DNA of 64,000 bases from JBCCVH01 sp942492555 (GCA_942492555.1 CALOEX010000003.1:1-64000); one strand, 5' to 3'. Shown: positions 25,668 through 35,870, counted from the stretch's first letter. Notes: a model not told the origin generated them from the letters alone. Program-made: numbers and translations.

Positions 25668-27353
25668 CTACATGAGCATATTATCTTCAATGAGTTCTAA
25701 TCGTGCCTTTAAGCTTCTCGTTGCTAAATGTTGGATGCCAAAATGCTTTTTTGCTATTGGATAAGCTGTTTTATAGCAAGTCACTGCTTTTTTCACTAAA
25801 CCTAATTGTGCATAACCATTACCCATTTTTTCGTATAGATATATTAAATGCTCTTTTTTTAGTGGTGGATTCTCCTTGTGCTTCAGTATTTTAGGATAAT
25901 ATTCCATAGCTTGTGCATAATTGTGTTGCTTCCAACATAAATCTCCTAAAGTTTTATAGGTGCTTCTTATAGCAGAAGCTTTACTGTTGTTTTTCAGGCA
26001 TATTTTCAATTTTTTCTCATAGCATAAAATTGCTTGGTCATAGGTGCCACATATCTCATGCATGGAACCTAAAAGAGAAAAATAATGGATGAGAGATGAA
26101 TGATTTTCTCCATAGAGGTGTTCGAGTATACCTACTACTTGTACAGAATGTGAAATTACTTCTTCCCAATTTTCCATACCTAGGTACATCTGTATTAAAT
26201 GATCATATGTTTCTACAAGGGATACATGATACAATCCCAAATTATGCAATTGATTTTCAAGTACTTTTTGAAGGTAAAAAGTGGCTTTTTCCAAGTTTGC
26301 TTCTTCTGTATAAACCGATGCAAGTGCATTATAGGCACTTGCTAACTTTATATGGTGGGGAGGTAGGTGTTTCGTTTCTATTGCCAGTCTTTTTTCATAA
26401 TATGAAAATGCTGTTTGATACATTTCTTTTTCCATATACACCTTTCCTAGTCCATCATAGATATTTGCTAAATCTAGATAGTTTACATTTTTTTCTTGCT
26501 TGAGTATTAGCAGTGATTTTTCACAACATGCTATGGCCTGATCATAATCACCTTTTTGGTAAAAAGCTTCTCCTAAACAAAAATAAAGAGAGCCTAAGCA
26601 ATAGTTTGTTTTTGAACAAGTAGCTATATCTATAGCTTTATTGAAATAATCGATAGCCTTGGTAGGCTCTTCCATTTTGATGTAGTTAGTAGCCAAATAA
26701 CGATAGGTATCTAGAAACTCCCAATCGTTTTCTGGTAAAATTTGATTTTGTACACACAAGGCTTTATAGTGTTCTTTTAGTGCTTTTTTGGGTTTGTCTT
26801 CTTGTTTATAAATAAAACCAAGTGTATTGTACATATCCACGATCATCCTACTGGATATTTCTTGTGGCATTTTATCTGTATGTTGTGTTTTAAGCACCTG
26901 TTGCAAATAATATTTGGCATTTTTGTACTCTTGTTGTGCAAAATACGCTTCAAATAACCAAAAGTACATCAGTGTTAACTTTTTGCTTTCACCATGCAAA
27001 CGCTTTTCATGTTTGCTTTGCTTTTTGTAATAATAAACGGCAAGCATATATTTCCTTTGCTCATAGTAGCTGTTCCCTAGCCCACCATATATATCAACCA
27101 ACTCTTTTGTAGACTCCCTCCCACTCTTTTTTTGTATAGCTAGAGCATTTTTGTAGCATTCAATAGCTTTTGTATAATCTTTTTTTTGTTCATAGGCATG
27201 ACCTAGATCATAGTAGTTCATCATCAGTAACCATTTGCAAGATTTCGATAAACATCTCTTTTTTAGAGTAAGCAACAGCAAGGTTACACTTTTTTTGCAA
27301 ATAAAAAAACCTAGCACAACAATCATCTGTAAAAGAAACTTATTTAGCATCAT
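25668..27353 (-). CDS. TPR-repeat protein
   Basis: A 561-residue protein built almost entirely of tetratricopeptide repeats, about eleven units of the kinesin-light-chain type (YYDLGHAYEQKKDYTKAIECYKNAL and similar). The N-terminus has two hydrophobic stretches (FLLQMIVVLGFFI, VTLLLLTL), which may form an export signal or anchor. No enzymatic domain is visible. It probably acts as a protein-binding scaffold. It lies just upstream of nothing obvious and downstream of the broken AAA/nuclease gene on the same strand. Confidence 0.82.
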   Translation of the reverse strand: MMLNKFLLQMIVVLGFFICKKSVTLLLLTLKKRCLSKSCKWLLMMNYYDLGHAYEQKKDYTKAIECYKNALAIQKKSGRESTKELVDIYGGLGNSYYEQRKYMLAVYYYKKQSKHEKRLHGESKKLTLMYFWLFEAYFAQQEYKNAKYYLQQVLKTQHTDKMPQEISSRMIVDMYNTLGFIYKQEDKPKKALKEHYKALCVQNQILPENDWEFLDTYRYLATNYIKMEEPTKAIDYFNKAIDIATCSKTNYCLGSLYFCLGEAFYQKGDYDQAIACCEKSLLILKQEKNVNYLDLANIYDGLGKVYMEKEMYQTAFSYYEKRLAIETKHLPPHHIKLASAYNALASVYTEEANLEKATFYLQKVLENQLHNLGLYHVSLVETYDHLIQMYLGMENWEEVISHSVQVVGILEHLYGENHSSLIHYFSLLGSMHEICGTYDQAILCYEKKLKICLKNNSKASAIRSTYKTLGDLCWKQHNYAQAMEYYPKILKHKENPPLKKEHLIYLYEKMGNGYAQLGLVKKAVTCYKTAYPIAKKHFGIQHLATRSLKARLELIEDNMLM

Positions 27354-27377
27354 CTTTATTCATTTTTCATTTTCCAT

Positions 27378-29110
27378 TTACCCTACAATCTCATAGCACA
27401 TTTCCATCTCCGATTTATTAAAAGATACCCCCATGAGAACAAACTTCTTAACGCCTTTCGTTGCCAAATCTCGCTTATAGGCCAACGTTTTAATCTGTGC
27501 CAGTGCAGTATCCGCCACCTCTTGGAGCCTTTCTGTTTTTGCTGCGACTTTAAGCTCTAAAATAATGCCATATTGCGATTGATCTTTTGGCTCTATGCAA
27601 ATATCATAGATTCCTCCTCCACTGATTCTATTGGAAGTGACTATATGACTATGGCTGAGACAAGCACTCATCCCCAGTACCAGCCCATGGTAGAACTGCT
27701 CGTAATGTTTGCCTCCCTTATCTAAAAAACTAGGCACACGTACCAGATAATCCTCTAAAAAAACCTGGAAGGCTTCCACATTGCCAGTTACTAAATCCTG
27801 CATCGCTTGATAATATTGCCCTTGTTCATTATTGGATACTGCTTCTTCTATAATATTTTCCATGCTGACACGTATTTCCTCATTGGTAAAAGAGAGTGTA
27901 TAGGTATACATACCAGGTTTGATGAACTGCTTGGTTTCTATTTTTAAATAGCCAGATAAAAGCATGAGACTCCAAAAAGAAGAGCGGTCTGTCTTCAGGC
28001 TTTTACCTAAAATGACATTGGGATTGATAAGGCTTTGTATGGGTATTTTATTGACCAGTTGCGATAAATCTTTTTCTAATGTCGTGATGTTTTTTGCAAT
28101 GAGATCTCTGATAATGGTTGTACCACCACTGTCAAACCAATAATAGTCTAAACTTTTTTCTATGGGTTTCGTGTTGCTTGTTGCTTGATCAGCAAACATA
28201 ATAATGGAAAGAGGGTTGTACAGCGTATAACCTTCTACAATATAGCCATTGTACATCTCTTTGAGTTCATGTGCTTTTTGTGGTAATCCTGCTTGATCTA
28301 AGTAATGATCTGTCTCTTCTGGTGTAAAACCGAAGCAATTCGCATATCTTGAAGAGGAAATCATACTGTATACCTTTACATTGTTCAGCTCAGAAAAAAG
28401 AGAGGATTTAACAATTTGTAAAATACCGGTAATCAAACCTTTATGTAGGTAGTTATTGCCTTTAAAAGCTTTGTTAAATAGCGTGGCAATAAGGTGCGCA
28501 TCTCTTCATAATAACCATGCACATGGGCATCATGTAAAGGTGTGTCATATTCATCTAGGAGAAGCATGACCTTTTTGCCTGTATGCTGAAAAAGCATATG
28601 GGAAAGAAATCGTAGAGAAGATTCATATTCTTCTTGACAGGCACTTTTTGCAAGTATTTTCCTAAAGATTTCCTTGTTATGCTCTTCCATTTTATCAGAC
28701 ACTAGTAAATATTGATGCTGATCAAATAGGGTAGCTATCATTCCTTTCAATCGTGCATAAGTCTCTTCAAAATTTTTACCACGTACCTCTTTCAATGTTA
28801 AAAAGATAACAGGAAACTGCCCTTGCAATGCCATCACCTCGGGATGTTTACTGATAGCAAGGCCCTCAAAAAGTCCTTTTGTAGGAATACCCTCCACCTC
28901 TTTGGCAAAAAAGTGTTGCATCATGGAAAGGCTCAATGTTTTGCCAAATCTACGCGGGCGGGTGATAAGGGCAATTTTATCTCCAGCATCAATAAACTCT
29001 TTGATCATCAACGTTTTGTCTACAAAGAGATAGTGCTGTTTTTTTGTATTGGTATCTCGTATCAGAGAGGCAAAATTGTCTATGCCTATAGGAAACATGT
29101 GTTGGGTCAT
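27378..29110 (-). pseudogene. AAA-ATPase-like / PD-(D/E)XK nuclease gene split by a frameshift
   Basis: Two frames together encode one protein of the AAA_ATPase-like plus PDDEXK_9 type that is expanded in Bacteroidota symbionts. The 5' part (28433-29110, 225 residues) begins PIGIDNFASLI, with RPRRFGKTLSLSM as the P-loop and LLLDEYDTPLHD as Walker B. The 3' part (27378-28436, 352 residues) holds the nuclease end with IILELKVA. At about 28488-28495 one base appears to be missing: after MRTL the expected IATLFNKAFKGNN lies in the other frame. The two parts may be separate peptides or a decayed gene. A promoter box lies at 29137. Confidence 0.8.
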
Positions 29111-29136
29111 AGGTATGTTGTAAAGGATTATCCTAG

Positions 29137-29144
29137 CAAAGGTA
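29137..29144 (-). promoter_or_regulatory. TACCTTTG -7 box of the AAA/nuclease gene
   Basis: Reads TACCTTTG on the minus strand, 26 bases before the start codon. Confidence 0.45.
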
Positions 29145-29314
29145 ATAACTTTTACTTTGATCTATTATGCCAGCCAGAAAAAGTCACCTATCAAAGTTTT
29201 TCAGTTAATAGACATGGCTATTCTTTCATTACTACCCTCCTGTAGATCTTTTTTACTGGGTTGCACAAAAGTGTTACAGAAAAAAATTAGTAGAATTTTG
29301 CTAAAGCAACAGCA

Positions 29315-31807
29315 CTAAAAAAATGGGTTATACAACATATATACCATATGCTCATGAGTACTGCTATACCATATGCTCATGAGTACTGCAGGCAATCCAA
29401 CAAACCACATGCAACTATAAGAAGAGATAGGATACTTCTCTGACTGCTTAGGAGCAACAAGTACAGCTGTGGGAGAGTTATTTGAAGAAGAAGGCTGCAT
29501 GGCATAGGTAAGCAACCAAGTACCTACACAATATAAACTTGCTACAAATAACCATCTACATGCATTATTTTCAGAAGATTTATGTATATAATGTATTTCT
29601 ATCCCATAACATACAACATATAAAGCATTCAATATAGGCACTGCAAATTCTTTGATTTGAGACTTCTCTTTCATCAAAATCAAGGAATACACGATACACA
29701 TTATCATCCAGCATGAACTTCCTAAAATTTTACTCACGCACGTAGCGTCTGATTTCTTATCAATAAGAAATTTCTTTTCTATCATGAGGGCAAAACATAT
29801 GGGTATGAAAATGGCAAATATATAATCTATAGAATATTTTTCAGTATTGTAGTCAAAAAGTTGCAAGATAGATTTCAACAGACTTATAATGGTAAGACTT
29901 AAACATATACCAACAACAAATAAAAGAGCCACATTGTGCATGTAGACATTTCCTATAAAAACTGTTTCGCTGAACAAACTATTTGCTAAAAGTATTACTG
30001 TATAGGAACACATACTAATCCAGCAAATTACCTTTTTATTTTCACTCATCTTAGCAAAAAAGTCCATATGTTGCAACAGCCAAAAAACCAGCAAACAAAT
30101 CGCTAGCACACCTATTGTTTTTTGATGAGAAAGGTGAGACTTTTTGTCCTTATCTTGTATAAGATACGAAACTAGTAGCAAAGCACCTACAGGCAACCGT
30201 CGTGCTATAACACCACCATCCAAACATCTTGTTGTAGATAACAGTGCAATCAAACACATTGAGATTCCTGTTCCAATAGAGTTCACTGTGAAGTTTTTCA
30301 GATTTAGCATACTTAGCAAGGAAGTAACAAGCACAAAAGGAATGTCTCCTGAAAATTTTTCGAAAGGTATTCCTAAAACAGAACGCATGTTACGCAATGA
30401 AGCTGTATACATGATCTGCAATAGAGAGGGGCAATACCGAATAACTATGCAAATCACACCACAAAGGACTCCATATGCACTGCTGTACAAAATCCCATAC
30501 ACACAAGGTATAGCCAATGCACGCCCCATTTTACCCACAAGAACATCATATTGATACATGGGGTATTTTTTCAGTACTACGGGTTGGTACAGGTTAATGA
30601 CCCATCCTAACACTATTTGCAATACTATATGGAAGAATATGTCCTCCTTGAAGGAAATTTCATTGATTTTATTTTTTAAAATATAGGTTAATATATAAGC
30701 AACAATACCTACGAAGGTGTCAAAAGCCATATCCTGCAGGTTATAGTAAGCCGTAACTTTAGGGAAAAATCCTGTCTCCCATGTGATTTTCGCCTGCTTG
30801 GAAGCTGCATAAACAATCAGGGAACATAATAAAACATATATTATCTCCTTGGTACTCCTTTTCAAAAAAAGCATCCCTATGCAAGGTGCTAGCCAAGGAA
30901 GCCAGTCATATGCCGAAATTTTTTCTAAAAGCTTTACAAATTCGTTTGTTTCTTTTTTTGTAGATACATCACCAGATGCAATGTTATGCAGTATATGAAT
31001 CAAACTCATAAGGATAGCTGTAATACATGTACATATGATAGTGTATGTATTTTTTTTCTTTTTTTCATATAAACTATACAAGAGTATACCTACATTACCC
31101 AAGTAGGCAAGATTGAAAAGATTATAGCAAAAATCTTTCAAGAAAACTTTATTGACATGATCATTTTTGTACAAAGATTGCATGAATCCTATATAAAACC
31201 AGAACAAGCAACAAAGGTAAGAAAATAGCAATGGATTATTATCAACATTTATAGCAAGAGGTAGTAAAAAACCCACAAAGATTCCAGATGCTCCTATTAT
31301 AAGTAAGGCATGCATGTTCCACAGACTAAAATAATTCATGTAATGGTACATCGCAACGATCATTACCCCTATAATACAAACCCCCAAAGTTGACACGACA
31401 TTTTTCTGATCAAGGCAAAAATTAGCTACAAAAACAAGCATAGACATCCAATGTGGTGAAAGAGAAGCCTTAATGACCTTAGATGTCTTTAACCCAGCTT
31501 CCTGCTCTTGCGCTGTTTGATTCACATTATCTTGTGTTTCTGGATTTATCTGAGATGCATTCTCTTTTGATGCGTCGGTATCTACGGTATCCTGTGCATT
31601 ATTTATTTTTCCAAGGTCATCCGCAAATTCTTCACCTTCTTCCTGTAATGTACTGTCTATACTGTCCTTGGTTGCAACTTCTTTATCTGGTGTATCAGAC
31701 TTACCCAACGCCATATACATGATGCTCCAAATAACAAAAAAAAGAAATATAGCCCCTAAAAGAATCCATTTTCTAGACAATTTACCTTGGTTATTTAAAT
31801 GTTTCAT
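29315..31807 (-). CDS. Large polytopic membrane protein of unknown function
   Basis: About 830 residues if started at the Met preceding KHLNNQGK (31807); an upstream Met at 31855 gives 846. One hydrophobic segment (WILLGAIFLFFVIWSIMYMA) is followed by an acidic, polar loop of about 80 residues (rich in D, E, N and Q), then roughly 20 predicted membrane helices. No family motif is recognised. The last residues are affected by a 25-base tandem duplication. The acidic loop and many helices would fit a transporter or envelope protein. Confidence 0.7.
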   Translation of the reverse strand: MKHLNNQGKLSRKWILLGAIFLFFVIWSIMYMALGKSDTPDKEVATKDSIDSTLQEEGEEFADDLGKINNAQDTVDTDASKENASQINPETQDNVNQTAQEQEAGLKTSKVIKASLSPHWMSMLVFVANFCLDQKNVVSTLGVCIIGVMIVAMYHYMNYFSLWNMHALLIIGASGIFVGFLLPLAINVDNNPLLFSYLCCLFWFYIGFMQSLYKNDHVNKVFLKDFCYNLFNLAYLGNVGILLYSLYEKKKKNTYTIICTCITAILMSLIHILHNIASGDVSTKKETNEFVKLLEKISAYDWLPWLAPCIGMLFLKRSTKEIIYVLLCSLIVYAASKQAKITWETGFFPKVTAYYNLQDMAFDTFVGIVAYILTYILKNKINEISFKEDIFFHIVLQIVLGWVINLYQPVVLKKYPMYQYDVLVGKMGRALAIPCVYGILYSSAYGVLCGVICIVIRYCPSLLQIMYTASLRNMRSVLGIPFEKFSGDIPFVLVTSLLSMLNLKNFTVNSIGTGISMCLIALLSTTRCLDGGVIARRLPVGALLLVSYLIQDKDKKSHLSHQKTIGVLAICLLVFWLLQHMDFFAKMSENKKVICWISMCSYTVILLANSLFSETVFIGNVYMHNVALLFVVGICLSLTIISLLKSILQLFDYNTEKYSIDYIFAIFIPICFALMIEKKFLIDKKSDATCVSKILGSSCWMIMCIVYSLILMKEKSQIKEFAVPILNALYVVCYGIEIHYIHKSSENNACRWLFVASLYCVGTWLLTYAMQPSSSNNSPTAVLVAPKQSEKYPISSYSCMWFVGLPAVLMSIWYSSTHEHMVYMLYNPFF
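29341..29390. repeat. 25-base tandem duplication in the 3' end of the membrane-protein gene
   Basis: Two adjacent 25-base copies differ at one base. Because 25 is not a multiple of three, the second copy is read in another frame and the C-terminus has been rewritten. Confidence 0.85.
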
Positions 31808-31916
31808 ATGTTTAAGCTTTAAAGTTCCAAAAGGAATGTAGAAAAGATAGGACATTGCTTCAAAATATGACTTTGGGAAAGTATCAAATTTTTTTTAATT
31901 TTGCAAAAATAGCATT

Positions 31917-31993
31917 TGGTGAACCTGAAGGGAGTCGAACCCTTAACCTTCGCATCCGTAGTGCGATGCTCTATCCAGTTAAGCTACAGGTCC
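31917..31993 (-). tRNA. tRNA-Arg (anticodon ACG)
   Basis: The cloverleaf folds on the minus strand: a 7-pair acceptor stem (GGACCTG with CAGGTTC, one wobble), D arm with GGATAGAGC, anticodon stem TCGCA/TGCGA with loop CTACGGA giving ACG, and T arm with TTCGACT. The 3' CCA appears to be encoded (bases 31917-31919). A34 should be deaminated to inosine to read CGU, CGC and CGA. Confidence 0.95.
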
Positions 31994-32057
31994 AAGAGGA
32001 CGAATGTAATAAAAAATCAAAAAAAGACACACTTTTCATGCAAAAGTGTCTTGGGTG

Positions 32058-32741
32058 TTAAGTCATCTGCACTATTTCTTCCATTGCTTCCACTCTTGCG
32101 CCGTATCTTCTTTTTGCCAATCGAGTAAACCAGATGTCCACTAAAGTCTTTTGAGCAGCCGCATCCAATAAAAAGTTAGTATCTTGACGTTGGCTACATA
32201 TTGTTGCCAATACAATACCTGTGGCCACTGATACATTCAAACTTTGCGTTACGCCATATGTGGGTATGTTCAACAACATATCTGCTTTTTCAAGCGCTAC
32301 ATCGGACAATCCTTGTGCTTCACTTCCCAGGACGACTGCTAATTTTTTATACTGTTGAAAATCTATTTCATACAAGGATTTGCCATTTGGATTAGGGCTT
32401 GTAGCCACGATAAACCAACCTTTTTTTTTCAATTGTTCAAAATAGGATTCTGTGTTATCAAATGCTTCAAAATCTAGCCATTCACTAGCAGAAACGGAAC
32501 TTTGCATCATTAGGCGCTTTTCTTTTACGTGTCTTTTGCTAGGCAAATAACCAATATGTTGAATGCCAAAAGCATCGCAACTACGGGCAATAGCACCTAG
32601 GTTGGATGGTTTATCTACGTTTTCAAGCAGTAGGTGTACATTTGCTTGACGCTGTTTAGCTACGGTACACAATCGATCATACAATGCTGTTTTCTCTTTT
32701 TTAAGAGAGGTGATATCCATAACGTTAAGATTAAAATACAT
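32058..32741 (-). CDS. trmH: TrmH-type tRNA (Gm18) 2'-O-methyltransferase
   Basis: A 227-residue SPOUT methyltransferase; translation may begin at 32741 or at the second Met (32720). It shows ENVDKPSNLGAIARSCDAFG, VVLGSEAQGLSD and QSLNVSVATGIVLA, the three TrmH motifs, without the L30e extension seen in RlmB types, and a C-terminal helical extension. Gm18 methylation of tRNA is the most likely reaction. It sits between tRNA-Arg and atpC on the same strand. Confidence 0.9.
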   Translation of the reverse strand: MYFNLNVMDITSLKKEKTALYDRLCTVAKQRQANVHLLLENVDKPSNLGAIARSCDAFGIQHIGYLPSKRHVKEKRLMMQSSVSASEWLDFEAFDNTESYFEQLKKKGWFIVATSPNPNGKSLYEIDFQQYKKLAVVLGSEAQGLSDVALEKADMLLNIPTYGVTQSLNVSVATGIVLATICSQRQDTNFLLDAAAQKTLVDIWFTRLAKRRYGARVEAMEEIVQMT

Positions 32742-32762
32742 TTATGTAAACAATGCAAGTCG

Positions 32763-33005
32763 TTATAACAAATAAACTTGCACACGATTATTGGCTACTT
32801 TTACAACTCCTTTTTCAACTGGCAGGGTACCCATTTTATTGGCATGGGTACAATAGGTAACGATACCGGCATTTAGTGTGCTCAGCATAGAAGCATGTCC
32901 TTGCAACACTTCAAAAGAACCAGCGACACCAGGTAAGCGAACGCTTTTTACCTTTTCGTCAAGGGTTATTTTATCCGTGGTATAAATAGATAATTGAATT
33001 GACAT
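32763..33005 (-). CDS. atpC: ATP synthase epsilon subunit (short form)
   Basis: An 80-residue protein matching the N-terminal beta-sandwich of F1 epsilon (LPGVAGSFEVLQGHASMLSTLNAGIV), which couples rotor to catalytic head. The C-terminal helical domain is absent, as in several Bacteroidota. The start at 33005 (MSIQLSIYTT) is chosen because an upstream extension is not family-like and a promoter box lies at 33012. No other ATP synthase gene is adjacent, so the operon is split. Confidence 0.88.
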   Translation of the reverse strand: MSIQLSIYTTDKITLDEKVKSVRLPGVAGSFEVLQGHASMLSTLNAGIVTYCTHANKMGTLPVEKGVVKVANNRVQVYLL

Positions 33006-33011
33006 AACTTG

Positions 33012-33019
33012 CAAAAGTA
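33012..33019 (-). promoter_or_regulatory. TACTTTTG -7 box of atpC
   Basis: Reads TACTTTTG on the minus strand and ends six bases before the atpC start codon, again suggesting a leaderless or very short leader. Confidence 0.4.
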
Positions 33020-33246
33020 TCAAAATTTTTACAAAAGCATCGTTTTTATAACAAAGAAGTGGAGAATAACACACAATGAAAACCACGCTAATAAAATAAA
33101 GAACACATCAAAAAAAAGTGCAATGCTCTTTCTTTCCAGTTATTTCAAGTATCATCATTCCTATCAAAATAAAAAATAGACTCGCTACAAACACAGCAAA
33201 AGCTAAAGAACCTCACCAAAAAATTTGTTTTTAAAAATTTTATACT

Positions 33247-33254
33247 TAAATTTG
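33247..33254 (+). promoter_or_regulatory. TAAATTTG -7 box of the repeat-rich secreted protein
   Basis: TAAATTTG precedes the ATG at 33289 by 34 bases, a normal leader length. Confidence 0.5.
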
Positions 33255-33288
33255 CAGGACTTTTTTTGAAACACTAATCAAAAAACAT

Positions 33289-35067
33289 ATGAAAAAATAC
33301 ACATTTAACAAACGTAATTGGATCATCTCCTTTACAGTACTAGCATTTGGTATAAGTGAAACTTATGCGACTGGATATTCCCTTTTCCCCAAATTAGCAA
33401 CACCGGCTATATTTGAAAATCATCATAATAATTATAACAATAATGTTTTTTCTTTTAGCACAATTGAAAAAAACACTCACGAAAGTCTTATTTTCAATAA
33501 GCCCAATGAACTCAATGGTGGGGCATCAAATGAACTCAATGGTGGGGTATCAAATGAACTCAATGGTGGGGTATCAAAAGTAGATACGATAGTTAATTAT
33601 ATGATCTCCAAACCTGTGCTTGAATGGTTGGATGAGCAAGATGTGCTTAGTAACAACGAGCCAAATGAATCGAGTGCCGACGTGACAGTTCCTAATTCCT
33701 CCCTAATCATGCCTAATTCCTCCCTAATCATGCCTACCCTAATCATGCCTAATTCCTCCCTAAGCATGGTTGGATGGTTGAATGCGCAAGATTATCAATC
33801 ACAAAAAAATAAAAACAATGCACAACCTGTTCCATTACAAAATAAAGAGGACTCTCCTAACCCTTCAGCAGATGCTTTGAAGTCTGTAAAGTTGCTTGTT
33901 CCACAATTGCCAAAACCACAACCCCAAAAAGTAAATCCTGGAAAATTGTCAGCATCTTATCAAAACTCCCTTACAGTTATTAATAAACATTGTGAAAAAA
34001 TGCATCAACAAACCAAGCTTCTTGATGCATTGGCACAACTAGAGAAAAAAGAGATTAATAAAAATGATGATATTATAACCGTTGTGCAAACATTGTTCAA
34101 AATCCCAGCACAATTAAAAGATATTGATTTTGTTGTAAATATAGAAAAAACTTTTACAAAGAAGATAGTTGCTTATCTCAAAAAAAAATATGGCGCAGAA
34201 GCAGAAAAGGAAAAAAATAATATAACATCAAAAATAGAAGAAGTAAAAAAATTACTTCAAACAATACAAGTATATGATAATAAACGTTCTTTAGTTGTCT
34301 CAGTGCAACAGGCAATTTCATCTATTCAAAAACATTTAGAACAAAAACAAAAGGAATTAATCAAACAAAAGGAATTAATCAAACAAAAGGAATTAATCAA
34401 ACAAAAGGAATTAATCAAACAAAAGGAATTAATCAAACAAGCATCAGGAGCTATTGATGGAATTGTTGCTACATGTAATGAAGACATATTTAGTATAAAT
34501 GAACTAGAAAAAGCATGCCTCCTATTAAAAAAAGAAGATTTGAATTTAATTAAAAGTTTTAACGATGAAAACATCATAAAAGAAATGAACGAAAAACTTG
34601 AAAATTTACTTACAGTATTTTCAGAAAAAATACAAAAAAAACTAAAACAAAAACCAACTAGCGCTTTTTGCAAAAAAATTGTTGACGTAGGTGATCAGAT
34701 ACGGGAAACACTATCTACTTGGTTTGATGAAAAAGATGAAAAATTTGAATTTTTATCAATGATTCTTCGATTGGAAAAATTGAAGCCTGTTGATAACATG
34801 GATGAAGAATTTAAAAAAGCCACACAGCTCAACGAAGTAGATAGCGCCAAAAAAGAATCTTTATCAGATGATTTTTACAATCAGTTTGATTTAAAAGCAA
34901 AAATATGTACGGTAATTGTAGCTATGCTCATTTGTGGAGGTATATCCACTACAATTGCACGGATGTTAGATGCAATAATGCGTATGATCACAAGAATGTT
35001 CAAAAATGAGGTTACTAAACAACAAACCCCATGTCGCACCCAATGTGGTTTTAATACGTTTGGCTAA
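33289..35067 (+). CDS. Secreted repeat-rich coiled-coil protein
   Basis: Unrecognised 592-residue protein. It has a signal sequence (IISFTVLAFGISETYA), a polar region, three sets of short tandem repeats (three NELNGGxS units, four PNSSLIM-type units, five KELIKQ units), long helical coiled-coil segments, and a hydrophobic segment near the C-terminus (ICTVIVAMLICGGISTTI). All repeats are multiples of three bases, so copy-number change would keep the frame. The architecture matches other exported proteins here. Possible host-facing surface protein; function unknown. Confidence 0.75.
   Translation: MKKYTFNKRNWIISFTVLAFGISETYATGYSLFPKLATPAIFENHHNNYNNNVFSFSTIEKNTHESLIFNKPNELNGGASNELNGGVSNELNGGVSKVDTIVNYMISKPVLEWLDEQDVLSNNEPNESSADVTVPNSSLIMPNSSLIMPTLIMPNSSLSMVGWLNAQDYQSQKNKNNAQPVPLQNKEDSPNPSADALKSVKLLVPQLPKPQPQKVNPGKLSASYQNSLTVINKHCEKMHQQTKLLDALAQLEKKEINKNDDIITVVQTLFKIPAQLKDIDFVVNIEKTFTKKIVAYLKKKYGAEAEKEKNNITSKIEEVKKLLQTIQVYDNKRSLVVSVQQAISSIQKHLEQKQKELIKQKELIKQKELIKQKELIKQKELIKQASGAIDGIVATCNEDIFSINELEKACLLLKKEDLNLIKSFNDENIIKEMNEKLENLLTVFSEKIQKKLKQKPTSAFCKKIVDVGDQIRETLSTWFDEKDEKFEFLSMILRLEKLKPVDNMDEEFKKATQLNEVDSAKKESLSDDFYNQFDLKAKICTVIVAMLICGGISTTIARMLDAIMRMITRMFKNEVTKQQTPCRTQCGFNTFG
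33505..33576 (+). repeat. Three 24-base tandem repeats
   Basis: Encodes NELNGGAS, NELNGGVS, NELNGGVS in the secreted protein. The three units are nearly identical. Confidence 0.95.
33691..33768 (+). repeat. 21-base tandem repeats, four units, one shortened
   Basis: Encodes PNSSLIM, PNSSLIM, PTLIM, PNSSLSM. The third unit lacks six bases. Confidence 0.9.
34351..34440 (+). repeat. Five perfect 18-base tandem repeats
   Basis: Encodes KELIKQ five times within a coiled-coil region. All units are identical, pointing to recent expansion. Confidence 0.97.
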
Positions 35068-35297
35068 AGCGCATCTTACTGAGTGGTTGCGTGAAGTAGC
35101 TGAAAGAAGGTTATCTATCCCACATAAATGTGTTGACCTTATAAATGAATAGGAATTTTGTCAACCGTTGCTATTTATAATTATAGTAGTTTTTAGAACT
35201 TGCTTTTCTCACAGGGGAAAGCCTGGGTGCTTTTGTGACAAATATGCTGTTTTTGTTTAGGTTTTTTGATGTATTGTGGGGAAAAATCTGCTAGGGG

Positions 35298-35708
35298 TTA
35301 AGTTTGTTTTTGTTTTTTTCCCCAGAATTTTAGATAATCTAGAAGGCGTTTTGTATTTTTTTTGAACTTTGTCCATTTGGGGCTAACTTTTGCTATACAT
35401 TTTTGTCCTACTGTGGTAGCTCGTAATAAGTAGAATGCTTTTGATGCCATAGAAAAGGCAATAAGACTGACAATCCCTTCTACAATTGCATTTTGTATAT
35501 CTATTTTTTCATGTGTTGGTTTGGTGATTACCTTTTCTCTTTCTATCATCTTTTTTTCATTTTTGTTGTAGTAATAAATGGAAATGCCTATGGTTGTTAC
35601 CCATAGTAGCAGGAGCAGGCAGATGATGGGGAGAGCATGTTTTTGTATTTTTGTTTTGATGCTTGGGGTAGTAGTTGTTTTTTGTGACATGTATGATGCT
35701 TTTTGCAA
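35298..35708 (-). CDS. Small signal-anchored membrane protein
   Basis: Unrecognised protein of 136 residues; the start could also be the Met at 35690 (MSQKTTTT). A basic N-terminus is followed by a membrane segment (HALPIICLLLLLWVTTIGISIYYY), a short polar loop, a second hydrophobic stretch (AIVEGIVSLIAFSMASKAF) and a very basic tail. No family recognised. It lies between the repeat-rich gene and alaS. Confidence 0.5.
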   Translation of the reverse strand: MQKASYMSQKTTTTPSIKTKIQKHALPIICLLLLLWVTTIGISIYYYNKNEKKMIEREKVITKPTHEKIDIQNAIVEGIVSLIAFSMASKAFYLLRATTVGQKCIAKVSPKWTKFKKNTKRLLDYLKFWGKKQKQT

Positions 35709-35870
35709 ATAAGGGTATTGTATAATGGGACGAATTTATAGTTTATTTTTATGTGTACACTGGTCTGGTGCAAAATTGTTTTTGTTTGATAGCATTTGAG
35801 GGAATAATTGTACTATCTGATATATATGCTTTGAATAGTTTTTAGATTGGAGAAAGTACTGTAAAATTTT

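Noticed and set aside
35006..35152. 48-codon plus-strand frame ending LSIPHKCVDLINE, overlapping the 3' end of the repeat-rich gene
   Set aside because: It reads somewhat protein-like (AHLTEWLREVAERRL), but it is short, overlaps a good gene and has no ribosome binding site. I cannot support it as a gene, though a frameshifted C-terminus or relic is possible.
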